Below, one piece after another: positions 11,501 through 21,208 of a DNA stretch of 64,000 nt; the stretch's first letter is position 1; every line of letters starts with the position of its first letter. The position numbers were made by a program, and so were the translations under genes. The notes beneath the pieces are model-generated. The model made no database searches. It was not told the origin of the DNA and was given only the letters and a program-made list of their open reading frames with translations. This DNA comes from Melanopsichium pennsylvanicum (Eukaryota; Basidiomycota; Ustilaginomycetes; Ustilaginales): assembly GCA_900208305.1 (NCBI GenBank), contig OAPG01000002.1:682001-746000 (forward strand), read 5' to 3'.

Positions 11501-11647
11501 GATTGGCGTGGATTCGCACGCCCTGCTGAGCACGACCGAAGCAAGGCTAGGAGCAGCGCAAGCCGCAGAGACACGGCAGCAGCGGCAGCTACGAAGGTCC
11601 CAGCCGTTGCGACCCCTGTCCAGCGTGTGAGTGCTCCACGCTTTTGA
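8504..11647 (+). CDS. urbs1: GATA-type iron/siderophore repressor Urbs1
   Basis: A 1047-residue nuclear transcription factor. Two fungal GATA fingers, both C-X2-C-X17-C-X2-C, lie at about residues 332-356 and 478-502; the second is followed by the basic tail GMKKTVIKRRKRIP. Between them, near residue 405, is C-X5-C-X8-C-X2-C (CPGDGLCNGTGG...CSGC), the cysteine signature of the iron-sensing repressors Urbs1, SRE/SREA and Fep1, which shut off siderophore synthesis and iron uptake when iron is plentiful. A His-rich block (two runs of 10 and 8 His, about 727-756) and a predicted coiled coil (IERLRDELLFERRR, about 779-806) follow. The N-terminal 330 residues are Ser/Pro/His/Arg-rich and disordered. 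The ATG at 8504 has an AAAAAATGGCG context; no ATG precedes it in frame. Four AGATAA words lie upstream. The gene is intact and intron-free. Confidence 0.93.
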   Translation: MALPPVKIASRPTSPTSSSHHQASSSSSSHPPRIAARPIAPPDRSPDRLSQHSRTGSTHEGEGLPPILPRTSRPPSPSGHAAERTSSSSYHDAPLPRSTARSLFRDPRSFHSAGRSQSPIAAFRNRSRSSERSHLGPSRSQPNSPSLHPSSFRHPSDASAIHLPPISSLSKELNSDRREATHRRTPNTSPRLTARLHMGNTLPDSSPAPSTGSPATMRHDHPAYRHEYPGEDRAKAQRYADEHPRSIAPGPRASYETESRGLQHRESHSPLSRAVEASYHANGGRSGPHGDGSRSHPPAQSSRTGSPHHAPRDFDHDSAGSPPSAHHAGMRCSNCGVTSTPLWRRAPDGSTICNACGLYIKSHSTHRAPSSRPGGTDASPPVLEAKLVSAGPGCSRDDDPKSGSCPGDGLCNGTGGTASCSGCPAYNNNLSHALRVGKRESRASEDPPPARSSAERAAPVAEEKKEDDKNSAVGALRCTNCQTTTTPLWRRDEDGNNICNACGLYHKLHGTHRPIGMKKTVIKRRKRIPANAAAQAANHPDVVPVQVNSNGQPLIAPAAGRGGDSISGSSEAKRAPKKAPPTSDQAMREARDREAAMLLMEVGAGARSRPVAHEEDRHSLPNSASMHHDLHSARSGADAAHISHAEAGRAAKRPRKSLPLAPREAHDEHDASAAPLAASSEGHRRRSPVDPTSLERPRESAHESSAAAEQNARSGASDAARTSSAVPHHHHHHHHHHAGHAAHTAHHGHHHHHHHPVPTSASSHGHAVPAVNGPIKTSDIERLRDELLFERRRIDEVLYRAEAILASTRNGDHNADVAGPPTSVLHSSQGPSRQSSSTGSARNSPDSHAPAKEDTAESVSRRSRGYDNSSSSSEKDELESPPPSHQRPGGRAFLAPADVQPSSRRNSFEQRMASLPVMAAVPLKRNSPPSTISNGIENRPVAAASSFRKATAWGIDARSPPDGPARPGNKRARPDDMDEDEDHWNWDNLYGKAKLEKAGDWRGFARPAEHDRSKARSSASRRDTAAAAATKVPAVATPVQRVSAPRF

Positions 11648-13502
11648 ATTCACAACACGTTTTTTTCTAGGCTCAGTTAATACCAACATGGATGTATTTT
11701 TACCATGGTCGCCCTGTATCTGTGAATTACATCGTAAAAAGTCTGACTTCTCGTACGATGAGGCAGACTTAAGGTAGACAGCTTGCCTGTTAGATCCCAG
11801 GCAGAAGTAAGGCTGACGGTCAGACCTCCACCTGCCTGGAGAATATGAGGCCAATGTCCTGTCTTGTGTTAGTGCCCCACCAACCGTAGTCCAAAGAGTG
11901 GGCGCTCGGCCCCCCTCCCGATTGAGCGACCGTCGCGATCGAGCCACGACCGACCCTCTCCGGATCCCTGGCAGAGGAGCGGTCGGCCTAACACGACCCT
12001 CCTACCGTCCAACCGCGCCTGGCCCCTCCGTAAGCAGAATACGGCCGTCGGCAATCTAACATTGTAGCGCCGCGGTGGGAGGTAGTTACCGCAGTTGGCA
12101 CGGGAGGTGGTCGATAGTTCTTGGACCTTACCACCCCGCCCCCGCCTGACATGAGGTTGCCTCCGGACCTCGTCGCATGTATTACTTAGTTAGCTCTATA
12201 GCAACGCAGTAGTGTGCTCTGACCCCCAACCGCCTGTGTCGCCTACGCCTACGACCTCTCTGTACCCGTAGACCCTATTCCGGCTGTAGCCGCCCAGCGG
12301 TACCTAGACCCTACGGCCTTAACCGCAGCGCAGGTCACACAATCATCTAGACGAGCCGCACTACCGCTGAACAGAGTGTTCACAAGGGCCTGTCGACTCG
12401 GAACGGTTCCAGCGGGTCTTGGCACAAACCAGATAGAAAACGCACTTCCAGCAGGTTCATTTTGGAACGCGATAAAACCCCAGATTTAATCAGGTTCCAT
12501 TGGATATTAAATGGAACCTCAAGTTAGGCACATCGGTAATGCTAACCCTAACGATAAAACCCCAGATTTCATCTAATATTAAATGAAACCCCGAGTTAGG
12601 CACATCAGCCCCTGACACCTTGCTATGTGTTGGTATGCTATGTGCTATGCATACCAATACCCAATATGTACCTAGATCACTTTTCCCAATTTGAAATAAC
12701 CAATCTAGCTTTTTTTTTTGCACAAGTGTGACATGTTTGTCTGGACCCTTGTCTGAGCTTGGCAGACAAGCTTTGAAAAGCTGGCTGACCCAGACAGATT
12801 GACTGTGTTTCACTGGCTCACATGTTCAGCCCAGCTGTCTCTTCCTGGCTGAGACACTCACAGGCTGTCTGGCTGGATCTGGCAGACAGTCTGAATATCT
12901 CAGCCTTATTGTCAGCCTTAATATTCAGGCAATTGGTCTGCCTTGTGCCTGCCTGAGCTAGGAGTCAAGCTTTTTTTTTACAACGTGAATGTCTCTAATT
13001 TCTGTTTAATGTTCTGAGCCACAGCTGGCAATTTGTTGAGACGGTCTTGGCGTGGCCAATCGGTGCCCGATGGGATCGAACGCGAATCAAAGCGCGCACA
13101 CTTGGAACGTCGTTTTGAACGTGAAATGCACTGCTTCGGTAAGAATGGGACAGCAACGTACCGGCTGCAGCAAGAGCACAGCACGCATGGGATTTTTTGC
13201 TGTCTTTTCGAGGCGTGCAGTAGACGCCACACACGGGCAGAGCCTTCTTTTGCGGGGAGCGCATTCAAAACCTCTGCCTGCCAACTCAAGACACCGGTGC
13301 GGCTGCTCAACAGCTTATTAGCGCGGTTCACATTTTTTTTGGCACCTCACATAAGATCGGTCACCACACTAACCCTTCTTAGAGCTGCGTTGACCATCAC
13401 ACGCCCCTATCTAGCCCCATACTCTACTCTCTCATGTCTTGCCAACACCATCGTTCCCCCCTTTTGTAGTTTCATTCCGTACATCACAAGCTCATCAGCA
13501 TC
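11648..13502. other. Repeat-bearing, possibly decayed intergenic region
   Basis: No gene is supported. About 11860-12460 is GC-rich, unlike the rest of the stretch. It contains an 88-codon stretch without stops and without ATG (12223-12489, plus strand). A tandem repeat with a hairpin follows (12470-12606), with a short telomere-like CTAACCCTAAC between the copies. 12720-12960 is built of degenerate CAGACAG and GGCTG words. Short T runs occur near 12710 and 12970. The patchwork suggests remnants of a mobile or repeated element, but no transposase or reverse transcriptase motif can be read. Confidence 0.5.
12470..12606. repeat. Imperfect tandem repeat (two copies) with internal hairpin
   Basis: Both copies start CGATAAAACCCCAGATTT (12470 and 12552) and end GAGTTAGGCACATC or AAGTTAGGCACATC (to about 12534 and 12606). 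Copy 1 has a hairpin with arms GGTTCCATT and AATGGAACC around a short loop (12493-12518). Copy 2 has lost part of the left arm. The copies are joined by GGTAATGCTAACCCTAA, which contains one and a half telomere-type units. Confidence 0.8.
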
Positions 13503-14777
13503 ATGTCTCTCTTTGCTAAGCGCGCAGTGGCTGGCAGCAGCCGCGCCATTCTCTCCGCCAACAAGACTGGTGCCCTTTCGTCTGTCGCTCGTCGTGCCTA
13601 CTCTACTCCCGTAGAATCCTCTGGTGTGTCTTTTGGCCTCAGCGAAGATCAGGAAGCCTACCGAGATCTCGCACGCAAGTTTGCTCGCGAGGAAATCATC
13701 CCCAACGCCAAACACCATGATCAAACCATGGAATACCCTACCGAGATCCTCAAAAAAGGTTGGGAAGTGGGTCTTCTCAACACTCACATCCCCGAGGAAT
13801 ACGGTGGACCTGGTCTAGGACTCATGGAGTGCGCTCTCATTTCCGAAGAACTGGCCTTTGGTTGCTCTGGCATTCAAACTGCCATGGAAGCAAACGGTCT
13901 TGCCGAAGCCCCATTGATCGTCTCGGCAAGCCACGAGACCAAGAAGAAGTACCTTGGCCGAATGACCGAAGAGCCCCTCATGGCTGCCTACTGTGTCACC
14001 GAACCGGGCGCTGGTTCTGATGTCGCCAACATTGCCACCAAGGCCGAGAAGCAGGGTGACAAGTGGGTCATCAACGGATCCAAGATGTGGATCACCAACG
14101 GCGGGAAGGCCAACTGGTTCTTTGTTCTTGCCAAGACCGACCCCAACGCCAAGGCTGCCAAGTCTATGACTGGCTTTGTCGTCGATGCCGACACTCCCGG
14201 AATTCACGTTGGGAAGAAGGAGATCAACATGGGTCAACGATGCTCGGACACGCGTCAGATCACTTTTGAAAACGTTGTTGTTCCCGAGGAAAACATCCTG
14301 GGTAAACCTGGAGATGGATTCAAGACAGCCATGTCTGCATTCGACATCACACGCCCTTTGGTTGCTGCGGGAGCTGTGGGTCTGGCTCAGCGTGCTTTGC
14401 ACGAAGCCGCCATGTACGCTCAGGATCGCAAGACCATGGGAAAGGCCATCATTGATCACCAGGCCATCGCTTTCCTCCTTGCGGACATGCAGATGAACGT
14501 CGAGGCCGCGAGGAACCTGGTTTGGAAATCTTCATGGGCCAAGGACCAAGGTCAGAGAAACTCATTCTGGGCCTCGATGGCCAAGTGCAGAGCAGGTGAG
14601 GCGGCTAATTTCAACGCCGATGCCGCTGTTCAGATCTTCGGTGGTCTTGGATTTAACACCGAGAGTCCAGTGGAGAAGTTGTACAGAGACGCACGTATCT
14701 TTAGGTTGTACGAGGGCACGGATCAGATTCAACGCTTGATTATCAGTAGGCACATCAAGGAGCTTTTCGCTCAGTAA
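13503..14777 (+). CDS. Medium-chain acyl-CoA dehydrogenase, mitochondrial
   Basis: A 424-residue FAD enzyme that makes the first oxidation of fatty acyl-CoA in mitochondrial beta-oxidation and passes electrons to ETF. Residues 1-35 ([17 protein letters not shown]...RRAYST) form a presequence with a likely cleavage site near RRAYS. The family signatures are intact: [12 protein letters not shown] (FAD/substrate binding), [40 protein letters not shown], and [20 protein letters not shown] followed by [13 protein letters not shown]. Glu404 in YEGT is the position of the catalytic base of human MCAD. Along its whole length it resembles MCAD more than short-chain or isovaleryl enzymes. It is intron-free, and the length fits the family. 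It converges with ornithine decarboxylase. Confidence 0.94.
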   Translation: MSLFAKRAVAGSSRAILSANKTGALSSVARRAYSTPVESSGVSFGLSEDQEAYRDLARKFAREEIIPNAKHHDQTMEYPTEILKKGWEVGLLNTHIPEEYGGPGLGLMECALISEELAFGCSGIQTAMEANGLAEAPLIVSASHETKKKYLGRMTEEPLMAAYCVTEPGAGSDVANIATKAEKQGDKWVINGSKMWITNGGKANWFFVLAKTDPNAKAAKSMTGFVVDADTPGIHVGKKEINMGQRCSDTRQITFENVVVPEENILGKPGDGFKTAMSAFDITRPLVAAGAVGLAQRALHEAAMYAQDRKTMGKAIIDHQAIAFLLADMQMNVEAARNLVWKSSWAKDQGQRNSFWASMAKCRAGEAANFNADAAVQIFGGLGFNTESPVEKLYRDARIFRLYEGTDQIQRLIISRHIKELFAQ

Positions 14778-15110
14778 AACCTCCTTGTCTTCCCAAAATC
14801 TTATGGCCAAGTCAAGCCAAACTAAGTTCTACTCGTACTTTGTTCCCAAAAAATTATTCTCACACACAGCATGATGTATAGAAATGAACAAAGTTTTTTA
14901 TTATTTTTTTTTTTTTTTTTTTTTTAATCCGAGATCTCGATCGACAAGACACACCACACATGAAAATCATAGAAAACCATTTATTGTTGCCACTCTTGAG
15001 ACATAGCAATATTGGGATTGAAACGAGATTTTCACAAAGCGTATTCAAACCAAAGTGAAACAGTGACTTTGTACGGTTGAAAGAAAGTTGTGAAATAACT
15101 CTCGCAAGAG
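14778..15110. other. 3' intergenic spacer with 22-nt poly-T
   Basis: Spacer between the convergent acyl-CoA dehydrogenase and ornithine decarboxylase genes. It holds a T run at 14904-14925. No gene is seen. Confidence 0.7.
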
Positions 15111-16661
15111 TTACTGAAGCATAAGCTGACGAACGACGTCCGCATCTGGACCTCTGCCTAAAGTGTACCTGATCTGGGAGCGTTTGATACCGTTAAAAGT
15201 GCTTGCGGCACAGATGGTGTAAGCGCCCATGTTTTCGTACACCAACCAGTCTCCGACCTTTAGTCCTCTGGGAAGCTCAACCAGATCGCGGACGCAATCG
15301 ATCGAGTCGCAGGTAGGGCCCCAGACGCTGCAAGGTTGCAACTTTTTGGCGTCTGCTTCCTTGTCGCTGTCAGCAACGGTGATGGCTGCGACACCGGGAG
15401 CGCAAATATCTGGCTGATAAGCATACTCGTATCCGAGCGTGAGCACCTTGGGATGCACCGTAACATGGTCGAAAATGACACAATTGAACGAACCGTACAA
15501 ACCGTCGTTCTGGTAGTACATAACTTGAGGCTTGGTTACTTCGGCCTCAACGATTTCCTCAACCTCGCTCCTGCGAGCAGCGATGATGTTGGCAGCCAAC
15601 GCGAAAGCCGAGTGGACATAAAAGCGACCGGGCTCCGCAATGATGCGCAAGCCGTTGGCCTTTCCAACGACCTCCTTGCCGCCAGGCGCAAAGTCTTGGT
15701 CAGGGAAGTAACGGTCGATGGCAGGGCCAAGAACCGAGGCGACCATCTCAAAGTTGTCATGGCCAAAACCACCACCGACGTCGAGCAGATCGAAAGTGTA
15801 CCCCGCCTCTTTACCCATTTCAAAGGCTCGGCGAGCTCGGTAAACAGCATCGCGGTAGGAGTCAGGATCGTAACACCCGGATCCAACGTGGAACGACACT
15901 CCCACCACGTCGAGCTCAAGCTCCCTAGCGCGCTCAAGCAAGCGAGGAACAGAGTCGAGGGGGGCACCGAACTTGAGACCCAGTTGGCAGGCACTCTTGG
16001 AGTCGTCCGTGAGGATGCGGACCACGAGCTTGCAGCTCGGGTGGTAACGCTTCATCTTTTCCAGTTCGTCGATGTTGTCGAACGTGGTCAGACCTACGTT
16101 GTTGGCCGCGGCGTGACGGACAAAGCTGGCAGCTTTGCAAGGGTTGGCGTAAATGATCCTCGCGGGGTTGATGCCGAACTTTAGCACAGCTTCAATCTCG
16201 CTGTGGGAGGCGCAGTCGAATCCAGTGCCAAGGTTGGCCAGCAGCTGAAGCACATAGGGGTCAGGGTTACACTTGACAGCGTAAAAGGGGACGATACGAG
16301 GTAGAGCACGCATCCAACGAAGGTGCTGACGGTACACCTGGGAGAGGTCGGCGACGAAAAAGGCGTTCTCGCCGTTGGCCTCGCAGCCGTGAATGTCAAT
16401 GTCTTCAAGGACGCGCTTCAGCTGGCTGTCAAAATCACCGCGGTAGATGGGTTTGTGACCGTCAAACGGCTTGATGTGGTCATTGTGTTCATCGTCAAGA
16501 GGAGGCGTGTCTGCTCGCATGCACTGCTGGTGAGGCAGAGCGACGTAAGGAGCAGCCATGGGCGTAGAACTGTTTCTGGTGCTGTCGACGAGCGACTGAT
16601 GTGCGTAGCGAGACGGCCCAGGAAGTTTGAGGTCAAGAGGTGCCATTGTCAAGCATGTCAT
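15111..16661 (-). CDS. ODC: Ornithine decarboxylase
   Basis: A 516-residue PLP enzyme that converts ornithine to putrescine, the entry step of polyamine synthesis in the cytosol. The family motifs are present: FYAVKCNPDPYVLQLL with PLP-binding Lys130, FDCASHSEIE, DVGGGFGHDNFE (glycine-rich phosphate loop), EPGRFYVHSAF, WGPTCDSIDCV with active-site Cys451, and a C-terminal ENMGAYT...STFNG. Start choice: an in-frame ATG 62 codons further up (16847) lies inside a splice-donor-like CAG/GTATGT and opens a low-complexity Ser/Leu/Thr stretch, so I place the start at 16661 (CAACATGAC). A second ATG five codons on (16646) has an equally good context. N-terminal residues 1-70 are extra compared with animal enzymes. 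It converges with the acyl-CoA dehydrogenase. Confidence 0.92.
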   Translation of the reverse strand: MTCLTMAPLDLKLPGPSRYAHQSLVDSTRNSSTPMAAPYVALPHQQCMRADTPPLDDEHNDHIKPFDGHKPIYRGDFDSQLKRVLEDIDIHGCEANGENAFFVADLSQVYRQHLRWMRALPRIVPFYAVKCNPDPYVLQLLANLGTGFDCASHSEIEAVLKFGINPARIIYANPCKAASFVRHAAANNVGLTTFDNIDELEKMKRYHPSCKLVVRILTDDSKSACQLGLKFGAPLDSVPRLLERARELELDVVGVSFHVGSGCYDPDSYRDAVYRARRAFEMGKEAGYTFDLLDVGGGFGHDNFEMVASVLGPAIDRYFPDQDFAPGGKEVVGKANGLRIIAEPGRFYVHSAFALAANIIAARRSEVEEIVEAEVTKPQVMYYQNDGLYGSFNCVIFDHVTVHPKVLTLGYEYAYQPDICAPGVAAITVADSDKEADAKKLQPCSVWGPTCDSIDCVRDLVELPRGLKVGDWLVYENMGAYTICAASTFNGIKRSQIRYTLGRGPDADVVRQLMLQ

Positions 16662-17840
16662 GTTGGTCGGTGGTGTTGTTGGTGTGAGAGAAGAGAGAGA
16701 GAGAGATGGTAAGTGGTTTGATGTTGAAGATGAAGAGATGGAGCCAAAGAGTGATTTGAGTGAGAATGGGGTCAGCATCGAGGAATCCGAGGATGCTTCT
16801 TTTGACTGCCAACGGCCGCTTAACGAAAGGGAAACCGGCAAAGACATACCTGAAGCTTGGCGCTGTGAGTGAGAAGAGCGACTCTGCTCAGAGCGGCGTC
16901 AGTATGGACAGCAGGCGCTGCTACGCAGAGCGAAATACCACCAGAATCATAGCAGGTCAATGTGCGTGTATGTGTTCCAGAGTTGCGAGCGATCCAATTT
17001 GGCGAGCCCAAGGAATGGTTTGCGCAGAGTGGCGAGACGACACCATCATCATCATGTGGCGCAAAGTCAAGCAGCGGGAATGGAGGCAAGAGGACCAAGG
17101 GTACAGGGGAAAAAAGGCGGCAAGGGAAGAAGTAGAAGAGAATGACAGAAAGAGGGTCAATATGCTTTTTAGACTTCTGATCCACGTCAGAAGAGGGGGC
17201 GCTGAACGCCGACCACAGATCGGCAACTAGACTGATGAAGCCGCCTAACGAGGAGCTCTCGTAACCAACAACGAACAAAGGAGCCTTGCACCACAATACT
17301 CGACCGGCTGGCCTATGGCTAGCGCAAGATCGTGGGCGCAGGGAACTGTCGCCGATGATTAAACACGTAGCCGTCGACAGGAGTAATGTCAAGCATACGA
17401 GTTGGAACTTCGAGACGAGCTACGCGCTAAAAGGTCACCTGTACCATCGAGCACGCACGACTGGGATCGAGCTGTGCACAACTTGACTTGAGAGAGGGTT
17501 ACGGGTTCGAGGAAGGGCAAGGGGCACATAGCAAATCACGCCAAAAGGCGTGCGGCGGCTCCGAGGGAGGGGAAAGTCGATTGATTCTCCGAAATGGTCA
17601 ATTCAAAATAGTGACGCGCACTAATTTGGAGACTTGGAATTTCAGAAAAACCCTGATCCCTCGGCGAGCAACTTGGCTCGCTCGTTGGTGCTGCTGAATG
17701 CTGAAATGTTTGGGCCGAAAAGCGCTACTCTGCAAGGCGAACAAGCTGCACAACCCAGCTTGTTTCGCTTTTGAGCCGCCTCACTCGGACGCTTCAACCG
17801 AAGGTATACTCGGGTCGTTTGCTCCACTTTCTACTTTGCG
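16662..17840. other. ODC upstream region with possible 5'-UTR intron donor
   Basis: The minus strand reads CTTCAG then GTATGTCT, with donor G at 16849, like a 5'-UTR intron donor. A suitable acceptor is not clear, because the only AG dinucleotides before the chosen ATG are within about 55 bases. A CT-repeat lies at about 16687-16705. The remainder has no supported gene. Confidence 0.4.
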
Positions 17841-17869
17841 TTCTTAAGAGCTAGCTCGCCATTGTGATT

Positions 17870-19100
17870 AGATGATGAGCGGCAAGCCATGGACGGTGAG
17901 ATGGCGTAGATGATGTCTGCGTTCTGCTTGCCGGCGTGCATCAATCCGAGAGATCCAAGATGACATCGAGACGGCTTTCCAGGCGTTGAACGACTGAGAT
18001 CTGGAGCTCGGACAGCCATGATCCCATATGGCCTGCCGATGAAACCCCTTTTTTGATATCCGCTTCCCGATTAAAATTGCAGACTGCTGCATGATCTTGT
18101 GCTGCATTATCTGCTGCTCAAGGCGGAGTGCATACCGTCGATGCTCGGCCATCAAGGAGTCCTCCTTGACCGTGCTGAGACATTATCGATCTGAGAACTG
18201 AGCAAGTGCGGCATCGAATGCGAAGAACTTACCTTCCAAGTCAAGAGGGTTGAGCGAATCGAGTCGTTCAGGTTGGGTCGCCAGCTAGGATAGCCAGGCG
18301 GCCTTTTTATGGGAGATGTTCAAGATGTCTTCGATGCGGTTGCTTTGAAGCGGTTTTAGGGTGGTCTGTTGACGGAGTGGATGGCAAGTGCGAGTTCCGT
18401 GAACAGTGGTTATGGTCAGCAAGCTGCGCATATATCTCGACGTAGGCGGAACTCGAGACAATCGCCAAGCATCGCGCTTGCAAGAGCATCAAACTGGACC
18501 TTTCAATGGTGCAAGATCGTTGATGTCAAGTTTGTCGCGAGCCCTCTGGTGTAGTATATCGCAATTGCACTGTAGGAATGCCCATGAGGATCTGTGCCTT
18601 AATTTACGATTGGAGACTTACCTCGAGCTTCCGGTGAGGAAGTTTTTGGCCGCGGCCTTTAGACGAAGGTCGACAACTTGGCGTGGAATGCTGGGCGGGT
18701 GGAGCAGGTGCGTATGACTGCTCCTTGTGAGATAAACGCTAAGTCAGAGGCTGATATACCGAACAAAGACGGCTCACAGCTTGATCTGAGATATTGTTTA
18801 GCGCGAGTGATGCTGATGAGCGCTAGGTTGATGAGTGTACGAGGTACAGGATGGTGTGATGAGATGAGCAAAGACAAGCTTCGTAGAGGCAGAAAGCTGG
18901 TAGCGTCGCGCGACCTCCACGAGAACAAGCAAGGGCAAAGCGGAAAATTCTTGGCCTGCCGTCTGTAAGTCTCTCTCTCAAATTCGAGCGTTTCTTTCTT
19001 CTGTTTGACTTACTTGGAGTGTCTCGTTGTGACGAAAGAGAAAATCATGATGAATTCTCCGGTTTCGAAATGCAAGCCAAGATGGCCAGTTCAAAAATAG
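17870..19100 (-). CDS. Probable multi-exon gene, product unassigned, limits approximate
   Basis: Three consensus GTAAGT donors lie on the minus strand within 0.8 kb (first bases at 19013, 18621 and 18232). The first is matched by a CTTACAG acceptor ending at 18963, giving a 51-nt intron, a normal size for smut fungi. Segments beside the donors read like protein: IPRQVVDLRLKAAAKNFLTG before the second, LATQPERLDSLNPLDLE before the third, then EDSLMAEHRRYALRLEQQ (helical) and a possible C-terminus SELQISVVQRLESRLDVIL. I could not join them into one uninterrupted frame. An in-frame TAG precedes the LATQPE segment, where CCTAG may instead be an acceptor. Neither family nor start can be given, and a pseudogene is possible. 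Confidence 0.33.
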
Positions 19101-19200
19101 CCATCTCAAAATTCCACTTGCCGATTTCGTTCACACAAGCTGCTGTACCATGTCCGGGCGCACAAAAACGAGAATCGGCAGACGCAGCCATGGCGAAATG

Positions 19201-19260
19201 CCCCCCCCCCCCCCCAAAAAAAAAGAAAAGAAAAAAGAAGAGAAAAAAAAGAAAAAGCAA
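19201..19260. repeat. Poly-C run followed by A/G-only tract
   Basis: A run of about 15 C is followed by about 45 bases made almost wholly of A and G. The composition is simple-sequence, with no coding sense. Confidence 0.85.
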
Positions 19261-20863
19261 AAGAAAACTCATAGGATAGAGTCAGTGGCTTCCTCTTGTG
19301 TTTGCTTTGAGGGGTAGCTTAAGGCACAAGGGACGGTGCAGAACGCAAAACTGTACTGGATAGTGGAACTCTGTAATATCGAAAAAGGTCACACATGGCT
19401 CCGGCACTTCATGCACGACTGGGTGGATGTGCATCTGTCGTCGTCATCATCTCCCATCTCTACTGAATGTAGCCCATGAGCCATATGCTTTGCCTACTGT
19501 CGTCGTTCTCTATCAGGAGCAAAGCAAGTTCTTTACGAGTTCTTCCTTCAATGCCATCGTCTTCGTGTCGACATACGTCAAGAACTAGTTGAAGGCATGC
19601 AATGTCGACCTCGAGCCTCTATTTCAGGCTGGCGAAGTGCGGGGAGCTATTTTTGATCCTGCGAGATCATGTTACCTCCATCAGCAGGGACCACGATAAG
19701 CGATCGATCGGAATGAATGGTACACCCGATGTTCCATGATCTCGTGCGTTATTGTTCTCCGAACTTTCGCCAAATTTCGCTTGAATGGTATTTGCGACCT
19801 ATGCTAAGCTCAAGTCAGCTCAAAGCGCCAAATTCGCCTTAAAATAGACAGGATCACTAATTTAGCCTGCACAGTAAATTTACATTTTCTATATGGCTGC
19901 GCGCTTTCACAGCATGCGACTGAGTTCGGGGAAAGGGTCAAGCATGGCTCTTACGCAAATCGCCCTCTAGCCGAAAGGCGCCTTGTCTCGAAAAGTTACG
20001 ACAACCGACCTGCCTCAATCAATCAATCAGCAAGGCAAGTTCACATCGTAACTTGGCAGCTGATGAACACTACCTGGTGTCGGCAGCAGATTTATTAAAT
20101 GAGCGAGCTGCAAGAGAGCTAAGGCAATGCGCGACCAAAACTGCAGTTTGCAGCGAGAATTAGATAGGCTGGTGGCGTGGCAAGCCAATTCGGGCGAATT
20201 AGGAGGAAACAGGGTAGAGAGTGCATGGAGGCAGCTGGCAATCGAGTGGGCTTGATTGGCGAGCTTTCAAGTTTCGCCCTGCCCCAAACTCATGGCTTAA
20301 TTGTAACTTAGCCCGCCGTGATAGTTGGGCCAGGCGAGCGAACCTCTTGCCTGGTTGAGTCGCCGTCCGCCCAGAAAACTTTTTATTTTGTTCGCATAGA
20401 AACGAGATACTGCCGAGACGGGATGAGTACACGTTCAAATTAGTTTAAAGTTCTTCAAAAGCACAGGAGGAAAGGAAGAATTGCGCGGGACAGTCAAAGA
20501 ATGCCTTCTGTATGATTAAAAAGATTGACATGTGGAACCTGCCAAAAATTTCGCTTTTTTTCCCTGCCTTTTGCCTCTGAAGCACATCCCGCGCTCTTGC
20601 CACACGCTTGGACTCGATCTGATCGTTTCGGTTTCGGCGACTCCGTCAAAAGGGCTCTTTGTTGAGCAGCCGCCGAACAAGATGAATAGACAATATGGTG
20701 CATTACTCAAGCAGCGAATTGAATCAAGGAGACTAACCAAGTCAACAGAATGATACGCAAGCTGCAGACATGGCCTTTATAGACTCGGACGCAATTTCAC
20801 TTTCTCAGGGTTTGCGAGCTTTGGGTGGAAACCTTGCTCCAAGGGTCGTGCGTTTTCCACCTG

Positions 20864-20902
20864 CAAGCGCACAAGCACACAAGCACACAAGCACACAAGC
20901 AC
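20864..20902. repeat. 8-nt AAGCACAC tandem repeat
   Basis: Four successive AAGCACAC-type units (the first has AAGCGCAC), followed by CA-rich sequence. It lies about 310 bases upstream of the desaturase ATG. Confidence 0.85.
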
Positions 20903-21208
20903 AAAATCACACACAGTCACTCTCTGTCCTCCGTTCAGAACTTGGCCTGGAAAATTTGCCTCCCTCCCCCGACCTTGCCTTTGTAGCCCCAACACACAGT
21001 ACATCGACAACCTTCTGTAGCTGCTATAGTAGCCTGCAGTTACAACATACGGTATTAATGGTCTGAGTGAAAGTGATTTCTTCCTCTCCCTCCCCCACGC
21101 CACCTCTCTTTCACTTATCTGGCCGCAAACCCCTCATCTTCGTCCTTGATCCCATCCCATCCCATCCCATACAATCCCATTCGCAATAAAGAAGAACGAC
21201 CAACACAA

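Larger units (their letters stand above)
19101..21208. other. Gene-free region upstream of the desaturase gene
   Basis: No gene is supported. It holds a poly-C then A/G-only tract (19201-19260), one copy of the ACAGTAAATTTAC word (19871-19883), an 8-nt AAGCACAC tandem (about 20864-20902) and CCCAT four times (21151-21170) just before the desaturase ATG. Pyrimidine-rich leader sequence begins around 21070. Confidence 0.6.

Noticed and set aside
12223..12489. 88 codons without a stop on the plus strand in the decayed region (ending AGSFWNAIKPQI)
   Set aside because: No ATG and no known family, and open frames of this length are common in GC-rich sequence. Kept only as part of the repeat-region finding.
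12548..12560. Interstitial telomere
   Set aside because: Only CTAACCCTAAC is present, less than two full units, so chance is likely. It is mentioned only for its position between two repeat copies.
20864..20902. Short spaced repeats as a CRISPR-like array
   Set aside because: The units are direct 8-mers without spacers, in a eukaryotic promoter region.
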